From positions 124,001 to 188,000 of the forward strand of contig JAPSLO010000004.1 in assembly GCA_031180725.1 (NCBI GenBank): DNA of 64,000 nucleotides, read 5' to 3'. Positions 7,727 to 15,471 of this stretch are shown in pieces (the first letter of the stretch is position 1; each line of letters begins with the position of its first letter). The position numbers and the translations under genes were made by a program. The DNA comes from Roseomonas sp. (lineage in GTDB: Bacteria; Pseudomonadota; Alphaproteobacteria; Acetobacterales; Acetobacteraceae). The notes below the pieces were generated by a model. That model worked only from the letters and a program-made list of their open reading frames with translations. It was not told the origin of the DNA and ran no database searches.

Positions 7727-8517
7727 GCACATCCCTGCGCCCCTTGGCCTGCGAAGGGCTCGCCATCGGCCATGGCCGCCGCGTGGTGGCACGAGAGATC
7801 GCCTTTGCGCTGGAACGCGGCACGGTCGCGGTGCTGCTCGGCCCGAATGGCGGCGGCAAGACCACGCTGCTGCGCACATTGCTCGGCCTGCTGAAGCCGC
7901 TGGGCGGGCGCGTGCTGCTCTCGGGGCAGGATCTGGCCGGGCTGCCCCGGGCGCAGGTGGCGCGCCGCATCGCCTATGTGCCGCAGGCCGCGCCGCCAAG
8001 CTTCGCCTATCGCGTGCTGGATGTGGTGGCGATGGGCCGCGCGGCGCGATTGCCGCTGCTGGCCGCGCCCGGTCCCGCCGATCTCGCCACTGCGCGCACC
8101 GCGCTGGACCGCCTGGGCATGGCCGATTTCGCTGAGCGCCGCGTGACGCAGCTTTCCGGCGGCGAGCGCCAGAAAGTGCTGATCGCCCGCGCGCTGGCCC
8201 AGGAAGCCGAGGTGCTGGTGCTGGACGAGCCGGCCGCAAGCCTGGATTTCGGCAACCAGGCCCTGCTGCTGACCGAAATCCGCCGCCTGGCCGCGGAAGG
8301 TCACGCCGTGCTGATGACCACCCATCATCCCGATCACGCCTTCCTGGCAGCGGACCGGGTGATGCTGCTGCATGCGGGAAGGCTGGAAGGCCCGGCGCGG
8401 CCCGCGGAACTTGTCACGGCCGAAAGGCTGCACGCCATCTATGGTGTGCCGGCTGCCATCGGCACGCTGGGCAGCCGCGTGGTCTGCGCGCCCCTGCTGC
8501 CTGACGCCACCGGTTGA
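7723..8517 (+). CDS. ABC transporter ATP-binding protein (FecE/BtuD/MolC type)
   Basis: The 264-aa protein has Walker A GPNGGGKTT, Q-loop YVPQAAPPSFAYRVLDVV, signature LSGGERQKVLIARALAQ, Walker B VLVLDEPAASLDFG and switch MTTHHPDHA. The spacing and DFGNQ segment are typical of metal-chelate importers. ATG 7723 overlaps the permease stop. It completes the class II importer (binding protein, permease, ATPase) and is the last gene of the transport operon. The next gene begins 32 nt downstream, possibly in the same transcript. Confidence 0.88.
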   Translation: MSTSLRPLACEGLAIGHGRRVVAREIAFALERGTVAVLLGPNGGGKTTLLRTLLGLLKPLGGRVLLSGQDLAGLPRAQVARRIAYVPQAAPPSFAYRVLDVVAMGRAARLPLLAAPGPADLATARTALDRLGMADFAERRVTQLSGGERQKVLIARALAQEAEVLVLDEPAASLDFGNQALLLTEIRRLAAEGHAVLMTTHHPDHAFLAADRVMLLHAGRLEGPARPAELVTAERLHAIYGVPAAIGTLGSRVVCAPLLPDATG

Positions 8518-8549
8518 CCCCCGCCGCCGCGGGCGGGACGATGCCGGGC

Positions 8550-9671
8550 ATGGAGACGCAGCCCTTCGACGTCATTGTCATCGGCGCCGGCATGGCCGGG
8601 GCGACAGCGGCCGCGCATCTCTCGTCCACCCACAAGGTCGCGCTGCTGGAAGCCGAGGAGAGTGCCGGCTATCACACCACCGGCCGTTCCGCCGCCATCT
8701 GGATCGCCAATTACGGCTCCCCCGATGCGCGGCTGCTGACCATCGCCTCCCGCGCCTTCTTCGAGAACCCGCCGGAAGGCTTCGCGCCCGGCCCGATCTT
8801 CGCGCCGCGCCCGGTGGTGACGCTGGCACCACCGGAACAACTGCCGCATCTCGAGGAGATGGTCGCCACCGGCACCGGCATCGAGCGCATCCCGGTGGAA
8901 GCCATCGCCGCCATGGTGCCGGTGCTGAAGCGTGGCTATGCCGTGGCCGCGGCGATCGAGCGCGACGCCTTCGACATGGATGTTGCCGGGCTGCACCAGG
9001 GCTTCCTCAACATGCTCCGCCGTGCGGGCGGCGTGATCGGGCTGCGCCACAAGGCCGGGCGCATCGAGCGCAAGGGCGCGCAATGGCAGGCCGAGACCAG
9101 CAGCGGCGCCCTCTTTACCGCGCCGGTTCTGGTGAATGCCGCCGGCGCCTGGGGCGATGAGGTCGCGGCACTGGCCGGTGTCGCACCCATGGGCCTGCAG
9201 CCCAAGCGCCGCACGGCGCTGATCGTGGATCCCGGCCCGCATGATTGCAGCACCTGGCCGCTGCTCGGCGATGCCGACCACAACTGGTATGTGCGCCCGG
9301 AGGCACGGCGCAAGCTGATGGTCTCCCCGGCGGATGAAACCGACATGCCGCCGCATGACGTGCAGCCGGATGAGCTGGATGTCGCCATCGCCGTGGACCG
9401 CATGCAGCAGGCGCTGGACATCCCCGTGAATCGCGTGGAGCACCGCTGGGCGGGGCTGCGCAGCTTCACGCCCGACCGCGGCCTGGCCATCGGCGAGGAT
9501 CGCGCCGCGCCGGGCTTCTTCTGGTTCGTCGGCCAGGGCGGCTACGGCATCCAGACCGCGCCGGCCGCCGGCGCGCTGCTAGCCGCGTTGGTGCGGCGCG
9601 CCGATCCCGGGGCCCTCGCTCCGGTGGTGCCGCTGACGGATCCCAACCGCTTCCGAGGAACGCCCACATGA
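8550..9671 (+). CDS. FAD-dependent oxidoreductase, DauA (D-arginine dehydrogenase)-like
   Basis: The 373-aa DAO-family flavoprotein has the N-terminal Rossmann motif VIVIGAGMAGATAAAHL and the segment GYHTTGRSAAIW, which resembles the corresponding part of D-arginine dehydrogenase. VNAAGAWGDEVA and WFVGQGGYGIQTAPA are the second FAD-contacting motifs. ATG 8550 is preferred over ATG 8541 because GGGA (8535-8538) then sits 11 nt rather than 2 nt away. The stop overlaps the dehydratase start (ATGA), suggesting shared amino-acid catabolism: oxidation of a D-amino acid or related amine. The substrate is not identifiable. Confidence 0.75.
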   Translation: METQPFDVIVIGAGMAGATAAAHLSSTHKVALLEAEESAGYHTTGRSAAIWIANYGSPDARLLTIASRAFFENPPEGFAPGPIFAPRPVVTLAPPEQLPHLEEMVATGTGIERIPVEAIAAMVPVLKRGYAVAAAIERDAFDMDVAGLHQGFLNMLRRAGGVIGLRHKAGRIERKGAQWQAETSSGALFTAPVLVNAAGAWGDEVAALAGVAPMGLQPKRRTALIVDPGPHDCSTWPLLGDADHNWYVRPEARRKLMVSPADETDMPPHDVQPDELDVAIAVDRMQQALDIPVNRVEHRWAGLRSFTPDRGLAIGEDRAAPGFFWFVGQGGYGIQTAPAAGALLAALVRRADPGALAPVVPLTDPNRFRGTPT

Positions 9672-10648
9672 GCGCATCCCTGCCCACGCCGGAGGATGTC
9701 CGCGCCGCCGCCGCGCGCATCGCGCCGCATATCGTCCGCACGCCGATGCTGCGCCATCCGCTGCTGGACCAGATCACCGGCGGCACCATTCTGGTGAAGC
9801 CGGAGCCGCTGCAGAAGACCGGTAGCTTCAAGCTGCGCGGCGCCACCAATGCCGCGCTGAAGCTGGACGCCGCACAGCGCAGGGCGGGCGTGGTGACGAA
9901 TTCCTCCGGCAACCACGGCCAGGCAACGGCCTGCGCCGCTGCCATGCTGGACATGCCAGCGCTGGTGGCCATGCCCTCCGATGCGCCCCGCATCAAGGTG
10001 GAGAGCACGAAGCGCTGGGGGGCCGAGATCACCTTCTTTGACCGGCTGACGACCGACCGTGAGGCGCTCTGCGCCCGGCTGGCCGAGGAGCGGGGCCGCA
10101 CCATCATCCCGCCCTTCGACCATCCGGATGTCATCGCCGGCCAGGGCACGCTGGCGCTGGAACTGATTGAGGATGCGAAGGCCGCCGGCCTCTCGCTGGA
10201 CGCGCTGGCGGTCTGCACCGGTGGCGGCGGGTTGATCGCTGGCTGCGCCCTGGCGGCCGAGGGTGCTTCCCCGGCGACCCAGGTCCTCGCGGTGGAGCCG
10301 GAAGGCTGGGACGACACCAAGCGCAGCCTGGAAGCCGGCACGCGCCTCGGGAATGACGGCAAGGGCGAGTTGCTCTGCGATGCACTGCTCTCGCCCCGCC
10401 CGGGCGCCCTGACCTTCGCCATCAACCAGCCGCGCCTAGCCGGCGCCGCGGTGGTGACAAGGGCGGAGGTCTTCCGCGCCATGCGTTTTGCCTTCGAGCA
10501 TCTGAAGGTGGTGGCGGAACCTGGCGGCGCGGTGGCGCTGGCCGCAGTGCTGGCCGGCAAGGTCCCGACGCAGGGCCGCGTGGTGGGCGTGGTGATCAGC
10601 GGCGGCAATGTGGATCCCGCCGTCTTCGCCGAGGCCCTGGCGGCCTGA
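9668..10648 (+). CDS. Threonine/serine dehydratase, PLP fold type II
   Basis: The 326-aa protein has the PLP-lysine motif KTGSFKLRGATN (residues about 53-64), the SSGNHGQ phosphate/substrate loop and the glycine-rich PLP-phosphate cup CTGGGGLIAG. This is the catabolic threonine deaminase / serine racemase-like group. It has no C-terminal regulatory ACT domain, which separates it from biosynthetic IlvA. It deaminates L-threonine or L-serine to an oxo acid and ammonia, or handles beta-hydroxyaspartate. It is translationally coupled to the DauA-like oxidoreductase. A second paralogue is at 60074-61012. Confidence 0.82.
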   Translation: MSASLPTPEDVRAAAARIAPHIVRTPMLRHPLLDQITGGTILVKPEPLQKTGSFKLRGATNAALKLDAAQRRAGVVTNSSGNHGQATACAAAMLDMPALVAMPSDAPRIKVESTKRWGAEITFFDRLTTDREALCARLAEERGRTIIPPFDHPDVIAGQGTLALELIEDAKAAGLSLDALAVCTGGGGLIAGCALAAEGASPATQVLAVEPEGWDDTKRSLEAGTRLGNDGKGELLCDALLSPRPGALTFAINQPRLAGAAVVTRAEVFRAMRFAFEHLKVVAEPGGAVALAAVLAGKVPTQGRVVGVVISGGNVDPAVFAEALAA

Positions 10649-10701
10649 GCCCTGCCGGCCGCGTCGGCCCGCTTGCCGCCGCAGCCGAAAGCCGTGTCAG
10701 T

Positions 10702-11355
10702 ATGGCGCCCATGGAGAAGCGCGAGTCCCTGGTCGCGGCGGCGCGGGCGCTGGATGCTGCCGGGTTCATGCCCCAGAAGTCCGGCAATCTCTCCCTGCGC
10801 ACGGCCGGGGGCTTCATCATCACCCCCTCCGGCCTGCCCTACCAGGCGATGACCCCTGCCGATCTGGTGGAGTGCGCGCCGGATGGCAGCTTCACCGGCC
10901 CGCTGCGCCCTTCCAGCGAATGGCGGCTACATGCGGCCATCTATGCCGCCCGGCCGGATGCGGCGGCGGTGGTGCACACCCATTCGCCGCGTGCCACGGC
11001 ACTGTCCTGCGCGCGCCGCGGCATCCCGCCCATCCACTACATGGCCACCCTGGCCGGTGCCGGCGGGCGGCTGGGCATCCCCTGCGCGCCACATGCCACC
11101 TTCGGGACGGAGGCGCTGGCCCAGGCTGCCGCGACCACGCTCGGCGCCGAATTGCGCGCCGTTCTGCTGGCAAATCACGGGGTCGTTGCGCTCGGCACCC
11201 GGCTGGCGGATGCGGTCGCCCTGACACGGGAGGTGGAAAATCTGGCCGGCCAATACCTGGACCTGCTTGCGGCGCGGCTGGATCCGGTGTTGCTGGAACC
11301 GTCCGACCTCGCGGAGGCGGCCGCGCAGCTCTCGGCTTACGGGCGGCCGGCCTGA
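10702..11355 (+). CDS. Class II aldolase/adducin family protein
   Basis: The 217-aa protein carries the zinc-ligand signature VVHTHSPRAT (residues about 90-99) and the later LANHGVVALG histidine. SGNLSLR near the N-terminus forms the phosphate/substrate loop. This is the L-fuculose-phosphate aldolase / ribulose-phosphate 4-epimerase fold. Possible substrates include methylthioribulose phosphate and threonate-type phosphates. The neighbouring dehydratase suggests amino-acid or hydroxy-acid catabolism, but no kinase is present to decide. The start is ATG 10702 or the Met at 10711. Confidence 0.8.
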   Translation: MAPMEKRESLVAAARALDAAGFMPQKSGNLSLRTAGGFIITPSGLPYQAMTPADLVECAPDGSFTGPLRPSSEWRLHAAIYAARPDAAAVVHTHSPRATALSCARRGIPPIHYMATLAGAGGRLGIPCAPHATFGTEALAQAAATTLGAELRAVLLANHGVVALGTRLADAVALTREVENLAGQYLDLLAARLDPVLLEPSDLAEAAAQLSAYGRPA

Positions 11356-11430
11356 ACCGCCCGCGCTGTCGTGACGTTCGGACGGCAATCGGCCGCGCCC
11401 GCGGCCGTAACCGCAGGTTGGGAGGACTGA

Positions 11431-11745
11431 ATGGCAACCAAGACATCCGCCGGGGCAAAGCCTGCTGCGGCGAAGGGGAAGAAGACTGCCGCCAGCGGCG
11501 GCAAGGCCAATGCCCTGCAGCAACCCCTGCAACCTTCGGCGGAACTGGCCGCCATCGTCGGCAGCAACCCGCTGCCGCGCGGCGAGGTGGTGAGCAAGGT
11601 CTGGACCTACATCAAGGACAAGAACCTGCAGAACCCCGAGGACAAGCGCGAGATTCTGGCGGACGACAACCTGCGCAAGGTGTTCGGCAAGGACAAGGTG
11701 ACGATGTTCGAGATGAACAAGCACCTGGCCGCGCATCTGAAGTAG
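11431..11745 (+). CDS. SWIB/MDM2 domain-containing protein
   Basis: The 104-aa protein has a Lys/Ala-rich N-terminal tail (residues 1-30, histone H1-like AAAKGKK) followed by a single SWIB/MDM2 domain (LAAIVGSNPLPRGEVVSKVW, the NPEDKREI motif and MFEMNKHLAAHL). Such proteins occur in Chlamydiae and some alphaproteobacteria and are thought to affect chromosome structure; their biochemical role is not established. A clear Shine-Dalgarno (gggagga, 11420-11426) precedes ATG 11431. It stands alone, without operon partners. Confidence 0.88.
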   Translation: MATKTSAGAKPAAAKGKKTAASGGKANALQQPLQPSAELAAIVGSNPLPRGEVVSKVWTYIKDKNLQNPEDKREILADDNLRKVFGKDKVTMFEMNKHLAAHLK

Positions 11746-11867
11746 GCGGGCGCGGCGGGCCGCTGACAGTGGCCCGCCAAAGTTGCCGCATCAGGGAATG
11801 GCCGCCCCAGGCGCCCCGTGCGCGGGACGCCCGCTTGGCCCGCGCAACAGCGCGCTGGCGCGCCAGC

Positions 11868-11949
11868 CAAGCTCGCGGAGCGGGCGCCCGGCGCTTGAGG
11901 GCATGATCACATCAAGCCCGCGGAGCGGCCGCCCGGCGCTTGAGGGCAT
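11868..11949. repeat. Tandem direct repeat, two 37-bp units 45 bp apart
   Basis: Copies at 11868-11904 and 11913-11949 differ at two positions. On the minus strand each reads ATGCCCTCAAGCGCCGGGCG, then a CGCTCCGCG core and GCTTG. Related elements lie at 22084-22122 and 53221-53268, and a weaker one at 27483-27523. All are in the same orientation (minus). Confidence 0.75.
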
Positions 11950-11958
11950 AAAATGAAG

Positions 11959-11986
11959 AAACCCGGCGGGGGCCCCCGCCGGGTTT
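11959..11986. terminator. Perfect 28-bp palindrome, probable bidirectional terminator
   Basis: The half-site aaacccggcggggg is followed immediately by its exact complement cccccgccgggttt. It lies between convergent genes, and the flanking AAA/TTT tracts are terminator-like in both directions, although the T tract is only three long. Confidence 0.6.
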
Positions 11987-12094
11987 CGCATTGCCGGTGG
12001 CGTTGCCGCCCCTGGCCTCAGTGACTCGCCGCCGCAGAGGCGATGGCAATGATCCAGGCCGCGGACACGGCATCCGCCGAACTGCAATGAGACA

Positions 12095-12111
12095 CTGGAT
12101 CACCTCCTTTC
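12095..12111 (+). other. 17-nt copy of the 16S rRNA 3' end including the anti-Shine-Dalgarno
   Basis: ctggatcacctcctttc equals the conserved terminal bases of bacterial 16S rRNA. The bases upstream do not continue into 16S sequence. It may mark a recombination breakpoint at an rrn operon, or be chance. Confidence 0.4.
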
Positions 12112-12178
12112 GTTTGTTGACGACCGAGCGAAAGAATGGGGTGCTGGCAGGTCGCCGACAAGGAAAGATGCGCTGCCG

Positions 12179-13429
12179 TCACTGCCGTCCCGATTGGCGC
12201 CGCGCGGGCTGCTTCTGCAACCGCGGCCCCAGCCAGAAGCAGAGCTGCCCCAGCACGCCCGCGCCGATCAGCACACTGGCCGCGGCAAGCGCCGGATCCC
12301 CGCCGATTCCAGCCAGCGTGGTGCTCAGCGCGCCGAAGGCCATCTGCAGGAAGCCATAAAGGCCGGAGGCGGAGCCCACCAAGCTGCGGTCCACGCTCAT
12401 CGCCTGCGCCAGCGACGCTGGGGCGCCGACGCCGATGCCTAGCGTGTAGGCAAACATGGTCACCACCACCCCGGTCACCGAGAGGTTGTGCGTCACGGTT
12501 AGCGCGAAGAGCAGCGCCGCCGCCACCACGCTGACCAAGTTGGCGCGCACCAGCAGGCGGTCGCTGCGCATGCGCGCGATCAGTCGCCGCGCCAGGAAAC
12601 TGCCTAGCCAGACCCCGGAGACCAGCAGCGCCAGGATCAGCCCCGCATCATGCGCCGGCCGGTGCAGCTGCGTCGTGACGATATAGGGCGCAGCGGCGAC
12701 GAAGGCGTAGAAGGTGGTGGTCGCGCAGGCCCCGCCGATGGCATAGCCGATGAAGGCCGGCATGCGGAGCAGCCGCAGCCAGTCCCGCAGGAAGCTGCCA
12801 CGGCGGGCCGCCGTTCCGGGCGGCGCGGTTTCCGGCAGCAGCCGCCAGACCAGCAGGATGTTCACCACCCCCAGCAGCACAAGCGCCAGGAAGATGGCCC
12901 GCCAGCCGAACTGCGCGGCCAGCGCGCTGCCCGCAAGCGGCGCCAGGGCGGGGCCGATGGTGACGATCAGGTTGATGGTGGAAAGCCGCTTCGCTGCCTC
13001 CTCGGTCGAGGAGGTGTCGCGCACGATGGCCCGCCCCAGCACGAATCCCGCACAGCCGCCCATGGCCTGCAGCAGCCGCGCCGCGATCAGCATCTGTGCG
13101 CCGGGCGCCACCGCTGCGGCCAGTCCCGCCACGACGAACAGCGCCAGCCCTGCCATCAGCGGGATGCGCCGCCCGATCCGGTCCGACAGCGGCCCATAGA
13201 TCAGCTGCCCGACAGCCAGCCCCAGGATGTAGAGGCTGACCGTCATTTGCATCACCGCCGGGCTTATACCCAGCTCGCGCCCCGCATCCGGCAAGGCAGG
13301 GACGAAGATGTGCATCCCCAGCGTGCCGCTGAAGATGAAGGCCGCCACCAACCAGAGCGGCACGCGCGGCGTGGGTGCACCGCTGCCGCGCTCCGGCGCG
13401 GGAGAGGAGGTATCGGCTGGGATGCTCAT
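12179..13429 (-). CDS. Bcr/CflA-family MFS drug efflux transporter
   Basis: The 416-aa protein has about 12 membrane segments. Characteristic motifs are FVPALPDAGRELGISPAVMQ after TM1, the loop 2-3 motif GPLSDRIGRRIPLMAGL, and GRAIVRDTSSTEEAAKRLS after TM4, typical of the Bcr/CflA subfamily (proton-driven export of bicyclomycin, chloramphenicol and similar compounds). The start MSIPADTSS and the length match the family. It stands alone, with no regulator beside it. The substrate is unknown. Confidence 0.87.
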   Translation of the reverse strand: MSIPADTSSPAPERGSGAPTPRVPLWLVAAFIFSGTLGMHIFVPALPDAGRELGISPAVMQMTVSLYILGLAVGQLIYGPLSDRIGRRIPLMAGLALFVVAGLAAAVAPGAQMLIAARLLQAMGGCAGFVLGRAIVRDTSSTEEAAKRLSTINLIVTIGPALAPLAGSALAAQFGWRAIFLALVLLGVVNILLVWRLLPETAPPGTAARRGSFLRDWLRLLRMPAFIGYAIGGACATTTFYAFVAAAPYIVTTQLHRPAHDAGLILALLVSGVWLGSFLARRLIARMRSDRLLVRANLVSVVAAALLFALTVTHNLSVTGVVVTMFAYTLGIGVGAPASLAQAMSVDRSLVGSASGLYGFLQMAFGALSTTLAGIGGDPALAAASVLIGAGVLGQLCFWLGPRLQKQPARRQSGRQ

Positions 13430-13773
13430 GCGGGCGCGCAGCCGCCCAGACCCAGGCGGGCGCGATCCGGGGGAGTGGGCAGAGGCAAGTCGTCAGCCCG
13501 CGTCAGGATCGAAGGGCTAGCTAATCCCCTTCCCCCATCGACGCAATCCGGAGCGGCCCGCAACCACGAATGTGGAATCCTTCCGTGCCGCCTTGCGGCT
13601 GATGCCCGGTCGCCCCGGCGGCCAGGCGGATGCGGTGGATGGCGGACTGCGCATAGCGTCAATCGTTTGAATTTCGCGATCAGGACGCAGAGCGGTTTCC
13701 GCTCGCCAATACCGCTCCAGCTTCCTGTCTCGTCGCCCCTTCCGGGTCGCCAGGCGATTCAGCCTGACTTGCC
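13430..13773. other. Intergenic region containing repeat family B
   Basis: The 344-bp gap lies between uppP (minus, ending 13774) and the Bcr/CflA start. It holds the hairpin repeat at 13688-13771 and presumably the promoter of the efflux gene at 13430-13520. No gene is visible. Confidence 0.6.
13688..13771 (-). repeat. Dispersed hairpin repeat, family B, copy 1
   Basis: Read on the minus strand it begins CAAGTCAGGCTGAATCGCCT, continues through GAAGCTGGAGCGGT and ends GCGAGCGGAAACCGCTCTG. A second copy is at 61524-61617 (+). It begins 2 nt after the uppP stop, in the same direction as the gene. It contains two inverted repeats (CAGGC/GCCTG and GAGCGGT/ACCGCTC), so it may work as a terminator or mRNA 3' stabiliser. 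Confidence 0.75.
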
Positions 13774-14577
13774 TTAGCGCAGCAGCAGCACCACCAGCAT
13801 GACCAAGCCCAGCCCGATCCGATACCAGCCAAAGGGCGTAAAGCCGATACGGCCAATCACCGCCAGCACCCATCGCACCACCACCAGCGCCACCACGAAG
13901 GCAGTGACGAAGCCGACACCGATCTGCGCCAGGCCGCTGAATTCCAGCTCATGCCGCGCCTTGAACAGCGAATAGGCCGTCGCCGCCAACATGGTCGGGA
14001 TGGCGAGCATGAAGGAGAACTCGGCGGCCGTCCTGCGCTGCACCCCGATCAGCAGCGCGGTGATGATGGTGGCGCCGGAACGCGAGGTGCCGGGGATCAT
14101 CGCCAATGCCTGGCCGAATCCCACCAGCAATGCCGCCAACGGCCCCATCTGCGGCACCGTGCGGATGGTGCCCTCGTATCGCCAGCGCTCGATGGCGATG
14201 ATGGCGATGCCGCCCAGCACCAGCGCGACGCAGACCACATAGGGATTGAACAGCGCCCGGGTGATCGGGCCGTGCAGCGTGGCGCCGATGACAGCGGCGG
14301 GCAGGAAAGCCAGCAGCAGGTTCACTGCATAGAAGCGTTCCGGCCCAGGGCGCCAGGCGCGCTGCAATAGGTCCAGTATGGTCTGCCGGAACACCACCAC
14401 CACCGCCAGGACAGCGCCAAGCTGGATGGAAATCTCGAAGCTCTTGCCGGGCGGCCCCTCGAAGCCGATCAGCTCGCCCAGGAGAATCAGGTGGCCGGTG
14501 GATGAGATCGGCAGGAACTCTGTGAGCCCCTCCACGATGCCCATGAGCAGGGCAGAGAACAGGCTGGCGAGGTCCAT
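13774..14577 (-). CDS. uppP: Undecaprenyl-diphosphatase UppP (BacA)
   Basis: The 267-aa polytopic membrane protein has both family signatures: EGLTEFLPISSTGHL near the N-terminus (catalytic Glu and Ser) and PGTSRSGATI near residue 165 (catalytic Arg). It removes phosphate from undecaprenyl diphosphate to recycle the lipid carrier for peptidoglycan; extra copies confer bacitracin resistance. The Met at 14577 (MDLASLFSALLMGIVEG) matches the usual N-terminus; an in-frame upstream start at 14622 would add 15 residues. A hairpin repeat follows the stop directly. Confidence 0.92.
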   Translation of the reverse strand: MDLASLFSALLMGIVEGLTEFLPISSTGHLILLGELIGFEGPPGKSFEISIQLGAVLAVVVVFRQTILDLLQRAWRPGPERFYAVNLLLAFLPAAVIGATLHGPITRALFNPYVVCVALVLGGIAIIAIERWRYEGTIRTVPQMGPLAALLVGFGQALAMIPGTSRSGATIITALLIGVQRRTAAEFSFMLAIPTMLAATAYSLFKARHELEFSGLAQIGVGFVTAFVVALVVVRWVLAVIGRIGFTPFGWYRIGLGLVMLVVLLLR

Positions 14578-14666
14578 CGGCAGGGCTCGTACAACACGCA
14601 GCCGCGTCATAGCCGCCGACACCGGGGCTGACCACCGTGCCAGCAGATCGGTTCGTACGCGTTCGC

Positions 14667-15242
14667 CTAGTCGGGAGTGATCCGGCCGGCCAGGGCGAAG
14701 CCCTGCCGGCCCTGCGGACGCAGCACCAGGATCTCGCCTTGCGGCAGCTCAATGCCGGTCAGGGCCATGATGTTCGAGCGGTGGGTAATGAAGATCACCG
14801 GGCCATCCTGCTCCTGTCGCAGGTCGGCGGCCGCCTGCAGGGCTCGTTCCAGCGCCTCGCGCCGGACATGCGGCGGCTCGTCAGGCCGGAGCGGATCCAG
14901 CACGGCATCATGGCTCAGCGGGCCGAGGTTCAGCAGCAGCGCCGTCTCCCACGCCGTGCATTGGTGCGAGCAGACCAGCCTTGCAGCGGAGATCCCGGCC
15001 TCGCGGAAGCGCTCGCCCAGGCGGCGCATCTCCTCCCGGCCCGGATCGGTGAGCACCGCGCTCATCTCGCAGCCCGGCACAGGCATGTTCATGCCTGGCT
15101 GCGCCACCACGGCGCCGCCGTGGCGCATCAGGCCGATGCCCTGCTCCCTCAGGGCTTCCCAGCCGGGGTCGGACCAGGCGGGGCGCACCGTGGCGAGGAG
15201 AGGCAAGGCGAAGAGCACACGCCGTTGAAGGGCGCGGGACAT
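14667..15242 (-). CDS. Secreted histidine phosphatase family protein
   Basis: The 191-aa protein has an N-terminal signal-like segment (MSRALQRRVLFALPLLATVR) and the phosphohistidine motif LMRHGGAVV, a variant of RHG at the core of the family. The second catalytic histidine is probably in FITHRSNIMALTG. Many bacterial members of this branch are periplasmic and of unknown substrate. It lies 90 bp upstream of uppP on the same strand; co-transcription is possible, but no functional link is established. Confidence 0.75.
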   Translation of the reverse strand: MSRALQRRVLFALPLLATVRPAWSDPGWEALREQGIGLMRHGGAVVAQPGMNMPVPGCEMSAVLTDPGREEMRRLGERFREAGISAARLVCSHQCTAWETALLLNLGPLSHDAVLDPLRPDEPPHVRREALERALQAAADLRQEQDGPVIFITHRSNIMALTGIELPQGEILVLRPQGRQGFALAGRITPD

Positions 15243-15403
15243 CCTGGTCTGGCTCCCAGCATATCTGGTCCCCGGGCGTCGGCCCGCGGCACCACTGGTT
15301 CTCCGAAATCAACCGCTTCCGGGGCTCAAGGAACCTCGGCGGCCGGAACATGCCTAACTCGGAAGGAAATTTCGAGCGAAATCGTCACCCCCATGAAGCG
15401 GTC

Positions 15404-15436
15404 AAAAAAAGACGGGCTGCCCTGGCAGGGCAGCCC
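15404..15436 (-). terminator. Intrinsic terminator after the TRAP binding-protein gene
   Basis: The GC-rich hairpin gggctgccctggcagggcag (15414-15436) is followed on the minus strand by seven U residues (15410-15404). It lies 36 nt beyond the stop of the gene at 15472-16557. Confidence 0.85.
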
Positions 15437-15471
15437 GCCACGCGCCATAACCTGGGGACAGGCCGCGCGTA

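Larger units (their letters stand above)
11746..12178. other. Intergenic region with repeats, palindrome and 16S 3'-tail match
   Basis: This 433-bp convergent gap between the SWIB and Bcr/CflA genes holds the tandem 37-bp repeats (11868-11949), a perfect 28-bp palindrome (11959-11986) and a 17-nt match to the 3' end of 16S rRNA (12095-12111). Antisense frames across the repeats repeat the peptide MPSSAGRPLR but have no ribosome binding site. I see no gene here. Confidence 0.7.

Noticed and set aside
11791-12087. A small antisense gene with repeated MPSSAGRPLR peptide
   Set aside because: The repeated peptide arises from the DNA repeat itself; there is no ribosome binding site or conserved length.
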